From positions 62,001 to 126,000 of the forward strand of contig CALDYU010000003.1 in the NCBI GenBank assembly GCA_937944485.1: a DNA stretch of 64,000 nucleotides. Direction: 5' to 3'. The position numbers and the translations under genes are program-made. Under the pieces are notes generated by a model, which worked only from the letters and a program-made list of their open reading frames with translations, searched no databases and was not told where the DNA came from. This document shows positions 1 to 8,494 of the stretch, one piece after another (within the stretch, counting starts at the first letter, position 1; the number at the start of each line of letters is the position of its first letter). This DNA is from an uncultured Flavobacteriaceae bacterium. Lineage in GTDB: Bacteria > Bacteroidota > Bacteroidia > Flavobacteriales > Flavobacteriaceae.

Positions 1-119
1 GCATATTTCTACTTAATATATCCATCAATCGTTGCGATATACAAAATCGGTGCCTCAAATAGAATTAATTTTTGCTAGAATAAAAAAAGAGCATTTATCT
101 TTAACGTCATAATCCTATT

Positions 120-1496
120 ATGATGACTAAAATAGCGTATATCGGTGCGGGTAGCTTGCAATTCGGACCTATCATCGTACAAGATATTCTTATGAGTACG
201 AAACTTGCTAAGAATGATTTAGAGATTTGTTTGATGGATATTGAAAAGTCGCATCTTGATCATGTCATGAATCACGGTCAATATGTCAATGAAAAATTAG
301 GTCGTAATGCTAAAATATGGACGACTACCGATAGCGACGAGGCTATTAAAAAAGCTGATTTTGTGATTTGTGCCCTTGAAAAAGATCGCAATGTGTATTG
401 GTCACAAGATTTTCATATTCCAAGAAAATATGGGTTTAAGCAAGTGTACGGCGAAAATGGGGGAGTAGGGTCACTATTTCATGCCTTACGAAACATTAAA
501 GTAATTGTTGGTTTAGCGCGAAAAATGGAAGAATTATGCCCCAATGCGATGCTGCTTAATTTTTCTAATCCCGAACATAAAATTTGCGAAGCTGTTACGC
601 GCCTCACTTCCATTAAGGCGGTTGGTTTATGTCATGGTGTTTTTATGGGAAGAGACCAATTGTCAGAACTGCTAGACGTCCCTTTAGAAGATTTACAAAC
701 CAAAGCTTGCGGAATTAATCATTTCACATGGTTTCAAGAAATAAGACAAATATCAACAGGTACCGACTTATATCCGAAATTAAAAGAAATTGAACAAAAA
801 GGAGATTGGCTGGCTAAGTGGCATGAACTAGCTTTAGGCAGAATATTATTTCGACGATTCGGTCAATGGCCGTCGCCGGCTTCTAATCATTATGGTGAAT
901 ATTTACGATGGGCAGAAGAATTCGTAATTCCTCAATTACAGTTCTTTTATGATCCTTATGAAGGGCATCCCTGGGAAAACAAGCAAATTCCCGAAGGGGT
1001 TTATACCGTAGATCGTGTGGACTATGAGCGGGAGTGGACCAAAGATTGGAGTAAAAAGCTATTGCCCGTTGGCTCTACAGAAGATATCGAATTAGAAAAT
1101 GAAGATGGAAGCTTTAAGAGTTCTGGTGAAATTGCCACCCTTATTATGGAAGCCGTCGTAACCGATGAAAAGCAATGGCTTGAGGCAGTTAATGTACCCA
1201 ATAATGGGGCAATACCCAATCTACCCAATGATCTAGTGGTAGAAGTCCCTGCCTATTGCGATGCATCTGGAATACAACCAATACCTATGCAACCGATGCC
1301 CGAAGGTGTTGCAGCAACGATTCGATTACATGCCAGTATCCATCAACTTTTAGTGGAAGCCTACCAAGAGCAATCTAAAGACAAGCTTTTGCAAGCCATT
1401 CTTATTGAACCCACAGTAAATTCATATCGTAATGCAGTGGATATGTGTAATGAAATGTTACACCTACAGAAAGATGTTTTACCTCCATTGCACTAA
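120..1496 (+). CDS. Family 4 glycoside hydrolase (NAD- and metal-dependent)
   Basis: GH4 enzymes cleave glycosides by a redox-elimination mechanism using NAD+ and a divalent metal. The 458 aa length is usual for the family. Visible are an N-terminal Rossmann motif (GAGSLQFGP, residues 9-17), the NFSNPEH segment near 147-153, and the metal-binding Cys-His pair GLCHG (C171, H172) followed by GINH (H201). Substrate (alpha-galactoside, alpha-glucoside, uronide or amino-sugar derivative) cannot be told from sequence. Two ATGs are adjacent (120 and 123) and either could start the protein. It heads a three-gene operon with a symporter and a sugar-phosphate deaminase/isomerase, so a role in cytoplasmic sugar catabolism is inferred. 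Confidence 0.88.
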   Translation: MMTKIAYIGAGSLQFGPIIVQDILMSTKLAKNDLEICLMDIEKSHLDHVMNHGQYVNEKLGRNAKIWTTTDSDEAIKKADFVICALEKDRNVYWSQDFHIPRKYGFKQVYGENGGVGSLFHALRNIKVIVGLARKMEELCPNAMLLNFSNPEHKICEAVTRLTSIKAVGLCHGVFMGRDQLSELLDVPLEDLQTKACGINHFTWFQEIRQISTGTDLYPKLKEIEQKGDWLAKWHELALGRILFRRFGQWPSPASNHYGEYLRWAEEFVIPQLQFFYDPYEGHPWENKQIPEGVYTVDRVDYEREWTKDWSKKLLPVGSTEDIELENEDGSFKSSGEIATLIMEAVVTDEKQWLEAVNVPNNGAIPNLPNDLVVEVPAYCDASGIQPIPMQPMPEGVAATIRLHASIHQLLVEAYQEQSKDKLLQAILIEPTVNSYRNAVDMCNEMLHLQKDVLPPLH

Positions 1497-1532
1497 TTGA
1501 ATTAAAAATTTAGCCCATAAAAGCATAGAAAC

Positions 1533-3326
1533 ATGGAATTAGCACTTTTAGACTGGGTCGTAATTTGTGGCTACCTCCTGTTAAGTATTGCAATTGGTGT
1601 TTTTGTTGTCAAGCACGACAGTAAGAATATTACCGATTTTTTTGTTGCTGGTCGTAATTTGCCTTGGTGGCTTTTAGGTACCTCTATCGCAGCGACTTGG
1701 TTTGCTACCGATGCGCCACTAGCCGTAACAGCCCTTGTTCGTACGAAAGGTATTTATGGTAATTGGCTATGGTGGTACTTGGGTACGGGTATTATGATGA
1801 TGGTATTTTTCTATGCAAAATATTGGCGCAGAGCAGAAATATTAACTGATGCTGAAATGATTGAGTTACGATACAGTGGTGCTTCCGCTTCTATCTTAAG
1901 AGGATTTACGGCAGTCTTTTTTGGTGTCTTTAAAAATTGTATTTCCTTAGGTTGGATTATGCTTGCTATGCTCAAATTTTCAAATATCATGCTTGGTTGG
2001 AGCGCTGAATTCGCCTTGGGAATCACACTAATTTTTGCCTTGCTTCATACCTTAAGTTCTGGAATAAAAGGAGTTGTCATACTTGATATGCTGCATTTTT
2101 CAGTAGGTACCATTAGCACCATTGTTTTGGCCATTTTGGTTTTAGTACAAGTAGGCGGTCCTACAGCTCTTGGCGAACAAATAGCATTAACTGCAGACGC
2201 CCCTGCAGGAGTCATAGATATGTTGCCCAATTTGTCGCACATAGGGCTAACAGAAATGATAGCCTTTGTATGTTTGATAGGTGTGTTATGGCTCGGGCAG
2301 GCGCAAGGTGATGGTTATATTGTACAGCGTTTGTTTTCTGCAAAAAATGAAAAACACGCTATTAAAGCTTCATTGTGGTTTGCAGTTGCAGGGGTCGTTA
2401 TTTTAACCTGGCCGTGGATTGTTGTTGGCTTAGGATCTATTGTAATTCTACCAATTTCAGGTGCTTCGGAAGCTTTATTAGCAGATCCAGAATTGGCCTA
2501 CCCAATGATGATTAATGAGGTGCTTCCCATTGGACTTAGAGGGCTCTTAGTAGCTGCATTTATGGCCGCGTTTATGAGTACGGTAGATACACATCTTTGC
2601 TGGGGCGGATCCTATATGGTGAATGATATTTACAAGCGATTTTTGAAGGCCAAAGCTAGTGATTCGCATTATTTGTTAGTGTCGCGCCTTAGTATTGTGT
2701 TCTTGCTCTTGCTCTCAGCCGTGGCCGCATGGCAAATGGATAGTATTGCCGGGGCTTGGATTTATATTATAGAAATTGTATCAGGAATAGCTATTATTTT
2801 AATGCTGCGTTGGTTTTGGTGGCGCATCAATGCTTGGTCAGAAATTGCCAGTATGTTTTCGGCCTTAGTTTTGGCCAATGGTTTTATATGGGTGCAGTGG
2901 TTTTATAACTTTGGATGGATTAATGAGTCGGCTCTAGAAACCGTAAATGCATGGTATCACGAAGATGTAGCCCTAATACGTGCTACCGTACTCTTGTTCT
3001 TATGTACAGCAATAAGTATTGTAGTTACTTTTATGACCAAACCTGTTGACAATACCACTTTAGTTGATTTCTATAAAAAAGTACGGCCCAAAGGCTGCTG
3101 GGGACCTATAGCGAAGCAAGTTCCGGAATTCAAAAACGAAAGTTCTTCGCGCGATTCTTGGCTCGGCTTTTTATTTGGAGTGCTCTTTTTAAACAGTTTA
3201 CTTTTTAGTGTAGGGCATGCCGTATTAGGCGGATATAAAATGGCGCTCATACTGCTCATTGTAAGTGCAATAAGTGGTTGGCTTACCATAAAATTAGTTA
3301 CAACAGCAAAAACCCAAAGCCCATGA
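1533..3326 (+). CDS. Sodium:solute symporter (SSS family)
   Basis: This is a 597 aa polytopic inner-membrane protein with roughly 14 hydrophobic segments and the SSS-type N-terminus: a first helix near residues 6-25, then FVAGRNLPWWLLGTSIAAT around 37-55. Members import sugars, sugar acids or sialic acid with Na+. It starts 36 nt after the GH4 stop, and its TGA overlaps the next gene's ATG (ATGA), so co-transcription and translational coupling are likely. The context suggests it imports the glycoside or sugar handled by its two neighbours. The ligand itself is not readable from the sequence. Confidence 0.9.
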   Translation: MELALLDWVVICGYLLLSIAIGVFVVKHDSKNITDFFVAGRNLPWWLLGTSIAATWFATDAPLAVTALVRTKGIYGNWLWWYLGTGIMMMVFFYAKYWRRAEILTDAEMIELRYSGASASILRGFTAVFFGVFKNCISLGWIMLAMLKFSNIMLGWSAEFALGITLIFALLHTLSSGIKGVVILDMLHFSVGTISTIVLAILVLVQVGGPTALGEQIALTADAPAGVIDMLPNLSHIGLTEMIAFVCLIGVLWLGQAQGDGYIVQRLFSAKNEKHAIKASLWFAVAGVVILTWPWIVVGLGSIVILPISGASEALLADPELAYPMMINEVLPIGLRGLLVAAFMAAFMSTVDTHLCWGGSYMVNDIYKRFLKAKASDSHYLLVSRLSIVFLLLLSAVAAWQMDSIAGAWIYIIEIVSGIAIILMLRWFWWRINAWSEIASMFSALVLANGFIWVQWFYNFGWINESALETVNAWYHEDVALIRATVLLFLCTAISIVVTFMTKPVDNTTLVDFYKKVRPKGCWGPIAKQVPEFKNESSSRDSWLGFLFGVLFLNSLLFSVGHAVLGGYKMALILLIVSAISGWLTIKLVTTAKTQSP

Positions 3327-4021
3327 ACATCTATAGTGTTAAAGATGCCGAGGCATTAGGGGAGCAAGCAGCAGCAATAGTTTTAGACGAAGTAAAAAGG
3401 AAGCCAAATTTACTATTATGTGCTGCGACTGGAAACTCCCCCTTACCATTATACCAGCGTTTAGAAAAGGTAGTAAAAAATAGTGACACCCTATTTCAGA
3501 AAGCTCGCGTGATTCCTTTAGATGAATGGATAGGACTATCTTCTTCTGAAGGTTCTTGTGATTCATATCTACAAAAATGGCTGTTAAAACCATTAAAGAT
3601 TTATGAAGAAAACTATTTTGCGTTCAATCCTTTAGCAGAAAATATGGAAGCAGAGTGTTCGCGAATTCATGAGGTGTTGAAAAAACAAGGGCCTATCGAT
3701 CTTTGCGCATTAGGACTTGGTAAAAATGGCCATCTCGGCTTTAACGAACCTAGTACAACCCTAAACGCCCATTGCCATGTAGCGAACTTAACAGCAGCAT
3801 CGCAGCAACATGCCATGATTTCTAATGCAAAGAAAGTGCCGATCACAGGCTTGACTTTAGGTATGCAAGACATTCTCAATTCAAAACGCATTTTACTCTT
3901 GATCTCAGGCAAAGGAAAAGAAGCAGCAAAAGAACAGTTATTTTCAAAACAAATAAATACGCAATGCCCAGCGTCATTACTTTGGCAGCATGATCATGTA
4001 GATTGTATGGTTGTCGACTAG
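3323..4021 (+). CDS. NagB/AgaI-type amino-sugar-6-phosphate deaminase/isomerase
   Basis: This 232 aa protein belongs to the glucosamine/galactosamine-6-phosphate isomerase family (SugP isomerase fold). It shows the phosphate loop GNSPLPLY (38-44), LDEW (66-69) and GLGKNGHLGFNEP (131-143), including the catalytic His137 and Glu142. In E. coli NagB the equivalent of N135 is Asp141, so this is not a canonical NagB. The GKNGH form recalls AgaI-like galactosamine-6-phosphate enzymes. The ATG at 3323 is preferred over an upstream in-frame start at 3278 because it makes an ATGA overlap with the symporter and matches the usual family N-terminus. Confidence 0.82.
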   Translation: MNIYSVKDAEALGEQAAAIVLDEVKRKPNLLLCAATGNSPLPLYQRLEKVVKNSDTLFQKARVIPLDEWIGLSSSEGSCDSYLQKWLLKPLKIYEENYFAFNPLAENMEAECSRIHEVLKKQGPIDLCALGLGKNGHLGFNEPSTTLNAHCHVANLTAASQQHAMISNAKKVPITGLTLGMQDILNSKRILLLISGKGKEAAKEQLFSKQINTQCPASLLWQHDHVDCMVVD

Positions 4022-4062
4022 CGCGAAAATGCGCTATGCACGAATTTACTATAATGTTTTGC

Positions 4063-4092
4063 GTTACCTGCCTGCCAGCAGGCAGGTGTAAC
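4063..4092. repeat. GC-rich palindrome (REP-like)
   Basis: The arms ACCTGCCTGC (4066-4075) and GCAGGCAGGT (4078-4087) are perfect complements separated by only CA, with GTT and AAC extending the symmetry after a 2-nt bulge. It is much more GC-rich than its surroundings and lacks a T-tract, so it reads as a dispersed palindromic repeat rather than a simple terminator. Confidence 0.55.
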
Positions 4093-4288
4093 TTGAGCTT
4101 TGGTAAAAGCGAAAGTATGTACTTCACTTCTTGAAAAATTTCTGCTAAAAATCAACTCTTAAAAACAATGAAATACTATTTTGCCGAGCCGAACGGAGTA
4201 GGAGAGGCAAAAGTGTATGAAATTGTATATTCATAAAATTTTATAAGTTATTTGGTTAAATTCTGAAAAGCAGTTCTAAAAAAATTGA

Positions 4289-4390
4289 ATGGATAATATC
4301 GAAGAGTTTTACGATAGTGTAAAACAAGATATGAGATTAAGTCCAACCAATAATTGTCTCACAAAAAACGGCCGTTTTTTCGGGGCTTAG
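4289..4390 (+). pseudogene. Remnant of a small DNA-binding-type protein (N-terminal fragment)
   Basis: A 33-codon reading frame begins MDNIEEFYDSVKQDMRLSPT. This resembles from memory the start of hypothetical proteins of Bacteroidota mobile elements that open with an FY..V..D..LSP.H motif and continue into a winged-helix domain. Here the similarity appears to end after LSPT and the frame stops 14 residues later, inside an AT/GC palindrome. I read it as a truncated remnant. It could also be a chance ORF. Confidence 0.3.
4363..4380. repeat. 18-bp perfect palindrome
   Basis: The sequence AAAAAACGGCCGTTTTTT is its own reverse complement. It could act as a weak bidirectional terminator or mark an insertion boundary. 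It sits at the 3' end of the decayed ORF. Confidence 0.4.
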
Positions 4391-4581
4391 AAAAATCGAG
4401 AATGGAGTGGGGGAGTGAGGTTTCATTTTCATTGATTTTTAAATGGTTTACTATAACGACTATCTATGAAACACCAGAAGTTCACAAAATCAACACTTTT
4501 AAAAAATGCTTTCACAAAATAGCTGTTTAATGTTTACATTGTGTCTTTATTAAATTTCTAAGTTCAAGAAAAGTAGAAGTT

Positions 4582-6813
4582 ATGTCATACGGCACCGAAT
4601 TGAAAAATCTGATAGTAATGTTATTTACTGGTGGTTTTTTCTTTACTTCCTATGCTCAGGAAGCTGAAATATTCAGTCCCGATTCCGTAAAATTGGAGTT
4701 GAAAGCGATTGAAACGAAATCAACAATAAAAATAGATGGTTTATTAGATGAATCCGTTTGGACTAGAGCACCAAAATCTCCTTCATTCACACAAGTAGAT
4801 CCAAATCAAAAAGCAAAGCCTTCCCAAGATACAGATGTAAAAGTGCTTTTTGATGACAAGTTTCTGTATTTCGGTATTTTTTGTACAGATACTTTGGGCA
4901 AATCAGCAATAAGGGCAACAGATTTTAAACGCGATTTTAGTCATACCACCCATGATTTAATCAATATCAATTTTGATGCTTTCAATTCTGAAAGAAACGC
5001 CATGTCATTTGCAGTCAACCCATACGGCGTACAAAGAGATTACCTGTCATTTGATGCATTGTATTATGATATCGAATGGGATGCTATTTGGCAAGTACGG
5101 ACTTCCATTACGGAAAATGGCTGGATAGCAGAAATTGCAATTCCATGGAAAACGCTTCGTTATCCGCATCTCAATATTGAAAACCAACAATGGGGACTTC
5201 AGATATATCGCAATCGACGTATTATAAATGAAATATCAGCCTTTTCTCCTTTTCCGCAAACTTACCCTTCGGCAAGAATGGAGTATGCGGGGTTGCTGAA
5301 AGGTATTCGGCCGCCGCCGCCTTCAAAAACAAATATTAGAATTCAGCCCTATGCGCTCACGTCAATAGAAAAATACAGTAGTTCAGATGCTTCGGAAGAT
5401 AGGGAAAATTCCGATTTCAAGGCCGGGGGTGAAATTAAGTGGGCAGTTTCATCCAACGACGTATTGGACTTGACTTTCAATACTGATTTTGCCCAAGCAG
5501 ATGTCGATAGACAAATTAACAATACAAGTCGATTCTCTGTCTTTTTCCCAGAAAGAAGACAATTTTTTCTAGAAAATGCCTCCTTGTTTGGGATCAATGT
5601 AAACAGACGGTCTGGTGATGAAGGTGCCATCCATATTCAACCCTTTTTTAGCCGTAGAATAGGATTGGATGAAGAAAGTAGGCCGATTCCAATTGTCGCA
5701 GGAGCACGATTTGTTCATAGTTCTTCCAAAACAAACTACGGAGGAATTGCAATTAGGCAAAAAGGAGATTCTCTTACATCAGCTACCAATTTTTTTGTGG
5801 GTAGATATTCTAAAAATTTTGGAAAACAAAACAGGGTTGGCGGATTATTGACGATTAAAAACCAGCCGGAAGAATCAAATATCACAGCAACTGTGGATGG
5901 CTTTTTTAGATATGGAGAAGAGCACTCCCTAAATACGTTGGTTAGTTATTCCCAAGACTCCGGTTCTGATGAAAAAGGACTTTCGGCCATTGCCCAATAC
6001 TATTATAATTCGAATAAATGGACTGGTTGGTGGACCCAATCAATAATTACCAAAAACTACAATCCCGAGATGGGTTTTATTTCCAGGCAAGATGTAATTG
6101 GCACGACACCTGGGATAATACGTAACTTCAGAGGTGAAAAATTACCATTTAAAAAATGGATTCGGGCATTTGAACCAAGTGTCGCTGCACAATTTTATCA
6201 TCAAGCGTCAACAGGGGATTTGATAGAACGAATTTTTATAGCCAATCCCTTTTATTTGAATTTACAAAATGGGGGATATATTGGTTATGGACTAAATTCC
6301 AACTACCAAAACCTAAAAGAATCATTTATTCCGCTAAACATAGAAATAGCACCCGGCGAGTATGATTATTTGAGGCACTTTGTATTGGCAAGTACCGACC
6401 CATCGAAGAAGATAAGTGTGTCTGGATTTATGGAATGGGGAAACTATTTTAACGGAGACTTGTCCTTATTTGACGTTACATTTAAATTCGTGCCAATACC
6501 ACAAATCTCATTATCTGCAAGATTTAATCGAAATGATTTTTCCAACGTTGGGATTGACCAAATATCAAAAAAAGTTGATTTGTATTCTGTTGAGGGACGA
6601 TTTGCAATAAACCCAAGAATTCGCCTGGCGGGAATCTATCAAAAAAACTCGGAAAATGATTTAGAAAATATTAATATGAGGTTTTCATGGGAGTACAAAC
6701 CAATGTCCTATATCTATTTGGTTTACAATGAACGTAGTTTTTTTGATAATCCTCAACTAAGTAGACTCGAGCAACAAGGAATTTTTAAGGTAAGTTATGT
6801 AAAGCAGTTTTAA
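4582..6813 (+). CDS. DUF5916 outer-membrane protein with CBM9-like N-terminal domain
   Basis: This is a 743 aa exported protein. A signal peptide (about residues 1-25, ending SYAQ) precedes a carbohydrate-binding family 9-like domain (about 35-240, with the IDGLLDESVW motif typical of this fold). A long C-terminal region rich in alternating aromatic and polar residues ends in Phe, as in outer-membrane beta-barrels. The domain pair is the DUF5916 architecture common in Bacteroidota; its function is unknown. An AAGTAGAAG sequence lies upstream of the ATG. The gene stands alone between two gene-poor regions. Assignment to the family is firm; any sugar-binding role is inference. Confidence 0.85.
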   Translation: MSYGTELKNLIVMLFTGGFFFTSYAQEAEIFSPDSVKLELKAIETKSTIKIDGLLDESVWTRAPKSPSFTQVDPNQKAKPSQDTDVKVLFDDKFLYFGIFCTDTLGKSAIRATDFKRDFSHTTHDLININFDAFNSERNAMSFAVNPYGVQRDYLSFDALYYDIEWDAIWQVRTSITENGWIAEIAIPWKTLRYPHLNIENQQWGLQIYRNRRIINEISAFSPFPQTYPSARMEYAGLLKGIRPPPPSKTNIRIQPYALTSIEKYSSSDASEDRENSDFKAGGEIKWAVSSNDVLDLTFNTDFAQADVDRQINNTSRFSVFFPERRQFFLENASLFGINVNRRSGDEGAIHIQPFFSRRIGLDEESRPIPIVAGARFVHSSSKTNYGGIAIRQKGDSLTSATNFFVGRYSKNFGKQNRVGGLLTIKNQPEESNITATVDGFFRYGEEHSLNTLVSYSQDSGSDEKGLSAIAQYYYNSNKWTGWWTQSIITKNYNPEMGFISRQDVIGTTPGIIRNFRGEKLPFKKWIRAFEPSVAAQFYHQASTGDLIERIFIANPFYLNLQNGGYIGYGLNSNYQNLKESFIPLNIEIAPGEYDYLRHFVLASTDPSKKISVSGFMEWGNYFNGDLSLFDVTFKFVPIPQISLSARFNRNDFSNVGIDQISKKVDLYSVEGRFAINPRIRLAGIYQKNSENDLENINMRFSWEYKPMSYIYLVYNERSFFDNPQLSRLEQQGIFKVSYVKQF

Positions 6814-7284
6814 ATATTCAGTAGTGCAAACTTTGACTTATCGTGCACAGTAAAAACAATGATATGATGTTGTTTTGAAAACATTTGAAAATTAAATGTG
6901 GAATGAAGAAAATGCGGGCCAGCGTTGGAGTGAATTTGTGGCTTGGCATAAAGAGCCATTGCCCTGGGCTTTGTGTTAGGGCGTGAAACGCCCAAATAGC
7001 GAAGCTATTAAGACACATAGGGAGTAGGGAAGCATATTTTCTTCTTGATTTTTTGTTTATAAGGTATATTGGCAGCCGCATCATCTTTCTTGATTATTGC
7101 TTCAGCCACTGGCTAAACCAATAATACAAAATGTATCATAATTTATATTATGTCAAATAGAATTTTTATGTCCTAAATGCAGAATACCTCCTATCCCTTG
7201 CATACAAAAATAAATACGTAATAAACAAGCATAAAAAACCACCTATTGCATAAGGTGGTTTTCTACTATAAGTGAGGTATTATT
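6814..7284. other. Gene-free intergenic region with clustered hairpins
   Basis: About 470 bp with no convincing gene. Between roughly 6925 and 7010 it has several short inverted repeats in tandem: TGGCT/AGCCA, GCCCTGGGC, GGGCG-tgaaa-CGCCC (6979-6993) and AATAGC-gaa-GCTATT (6995-7009). The block is more GC-rich than its flanks. It ends with the terminator of the minus-strand gene at 7235-7262. Confidence 0.5.
7235..7262 (-). terminator. Rho-independent terminator of the 7285-8055 gene
   Basis: A 10-bp perfect stem (AAAACCACCT / AGGTGGTTTT, 8-nt loop) is followed on the minus strand by a T-run. It lies 23 bp past the stop of the minus-strand gene. The stem is symmetrical enough to work in both directions. 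Confidence 0.8.
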
Positions 7285-8055
7285 TTATTTTGCCATTTTT
7301 ATATCACTATTATAATCCGTAATCATTTTCAAAAAAGCAGCTTCGATATTCTCATGCGCCAATAGCCCAGGAATAATATCACCTGTTATATAAGCCTGAA
7401 CCCCATACTTATTGTTCTCATAATTCTCCTTAACCGCAGGGTTGTCTCCAATGAGATTGGCCATATTCATACTGTATACATTTTTAGGCATTTTATGCTC
7501 TTTCTGTGCTAAAAGCTGAAAATTGCTTTGTATATGGTCAATCAACAATTGCGGATTATTAGTCTTTCTGCTTTCATGAGCAACTTGTGATACTACATTA
7601 GATACCTTAGAAATACCTACACTACCAGTAGATCCAGTATGTTGGTAAAGTTTGTACATATCAACTTTACCATTTATGATTTGTTGCATACATAATTTCT
7701 TTGGCATCATCGCTCCCATACCTCCACTGGTAAGATCCATATACTTTACCGTTCTGAATTTACGGCCATCATCTAAGTCGAAACCAACAATTTCTTTCGC
7801 CTTTACCGTTTCTGTTAGTTTTTTTGCCTTTTTTCCTGCTTTAAATTTGGCATATGCCTTGGGTTCTAAATAAGTTACTTCTTTTTGAAAATTTTGAGGT
7901 CTCGTAAAGTCTATTAAAATATAGGCTTCAACACTTTTCTTTTTGCTTAAAATAATAGTTCCTTTTTCAAAAGCATTCTTTTGAGCTTGCAAGACAAATG
8001 CGCTTAGAAATAAAAAAAGAAAAATAATACGGCTTGTTTTGAATTTGGTTTTCAT
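7285..8055 (-). CDS. Secreted protein of unknown function
   Basis: A 256 aa protein with an N-terminal signal peptide (MKTKFKTSRIIFLFLFLSAF, cleavage near VLQAQ). The mature part is lysine-rich, with no motif I can assign to an enzyme. Segments such as GTIILSKKKSVEAYILIDFT and ...FKAGKKAKKLTETVKA suggest a small beta-rich domain that I do not recognise. It has its own terminator and no obvious operon partner. The location is periplasm or outer surface by signal peptide only. Confidence 0.75.
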   Translation of the reverse strand: MKTKFKTSRIIFLFLFLSAFVLQAQKNAFEKGTIILSKKKSVEAYILIDFTRPQNFQKEVTYLEPKAYAKFKAGKKAKKLTETVKAKEIVGFDLDDGRKFRTVKYMDLTSGGMGAMMPKKLCMQQIINGKVDMYKLYQHTGSTGSVGISKVSNVVSQVAHESRKTNNPQLLIDHIQSNFQLLAQKEHKMPKNVYSMNMANLIGDNPAVKENYENNKYGVQAYITGDIIPGLLAHENIEAAFLKMITDYNSDIKMAK

Positions 8056-8171
8056 AATTATTGATTTTTAGGCCATAATTGCGGCAGTATTAAGAACGTC
8101 AACTTTTTAATTTTAGTGCTCAACTACTTGATTATTAATTAAATATGATTTATACATCTGAACAAAGAGCA

Positions 8172-8204
8172 TAAAAAAACCTATCCAAATTAATGAATAG
8201 GCTT
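8172..8204 (-). terminator. Terminator of the cold-shock gene
   Basis: On the minus strand GCCTATTC and GGATAGG pair (5-bp core CCTAT/ATAGG plus a flanking C:G), followed by a run of seven Ts. It lies about 20 bp past the csp stop codon. Confidence 0.65.
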
Positions 8205-8224
8205 CATTTTAAAGTTTAAAGATC

Positions 8225-8419
8225 TTATGCTATAACAGTAACGTTTACTGCGTTTAATCCTTTTTTCCCTTGGGTCAGTTCGAAACTTACTTTGTCGCCT
8301 TCGCGAATTTCGTCAACCAAACCTGAAATGTGAACAAAATGTTCTTCTGTTGAACCTTCTTCGATGATAAATCCAAATCCTTTGGCATCATTGAAAAATT
8401 TTACTGTTCCTGTACTCAT
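8225..8419 (-). CDS. Cold-shock protein (CspA family)
   Basis: A 64 aa single cold-shock domain that binds single-stranded RNA/DNA as an RNA chaperone. RNP1 is KGFGFI (13-18) and RNP2 is HFVHIS (27-32), with the family start GTVKFFNDAKGFG. The length is normal. It is a monocistronic gene with its own terminator. Whether it is cold-induced or constitutive cannot be told from sequence. Confidence 0.95.
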   Translation of the reverse strand: MSTGTVKFFNDAKGFGFIIEEGSTEEHFVHISGLVDEIREGDKVSFELTQGKKGLNAVNVTVIA

Positions 8420-8494
8420 TGTAATCTAATTAAATATTAATAATTACTTCGAGCATTTCAATTATGATGCCACAATTTTAAAATTTGCTATCCC

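Larger units (their letters stand above)
4022..4581. other. 560-bp gene-poor intergenic region
   Basis: No intact gene is visible. The stretch holds a 10-bp-stem palindrome at 4066-4087, a TTTTGCC/GGCAAAA inverted repeat around 4180-4210, a decayed ORF at 4289-4390 and an 18-bp perfect palindrome at 4363-4380. The combination of palindromes and a broken ORF suggests an old insertion or recombination site between the sugar operon and the DUF5916 gene. Confidence 0.6.

Noticed and set aside
6890..7010. Integron attC site suggested by GTTGGAG and GTTAGGG words
   Set aside because: Both words have the same orientation and no RYYYAAC partner at the proper distance; no integrase or cassette array is present.
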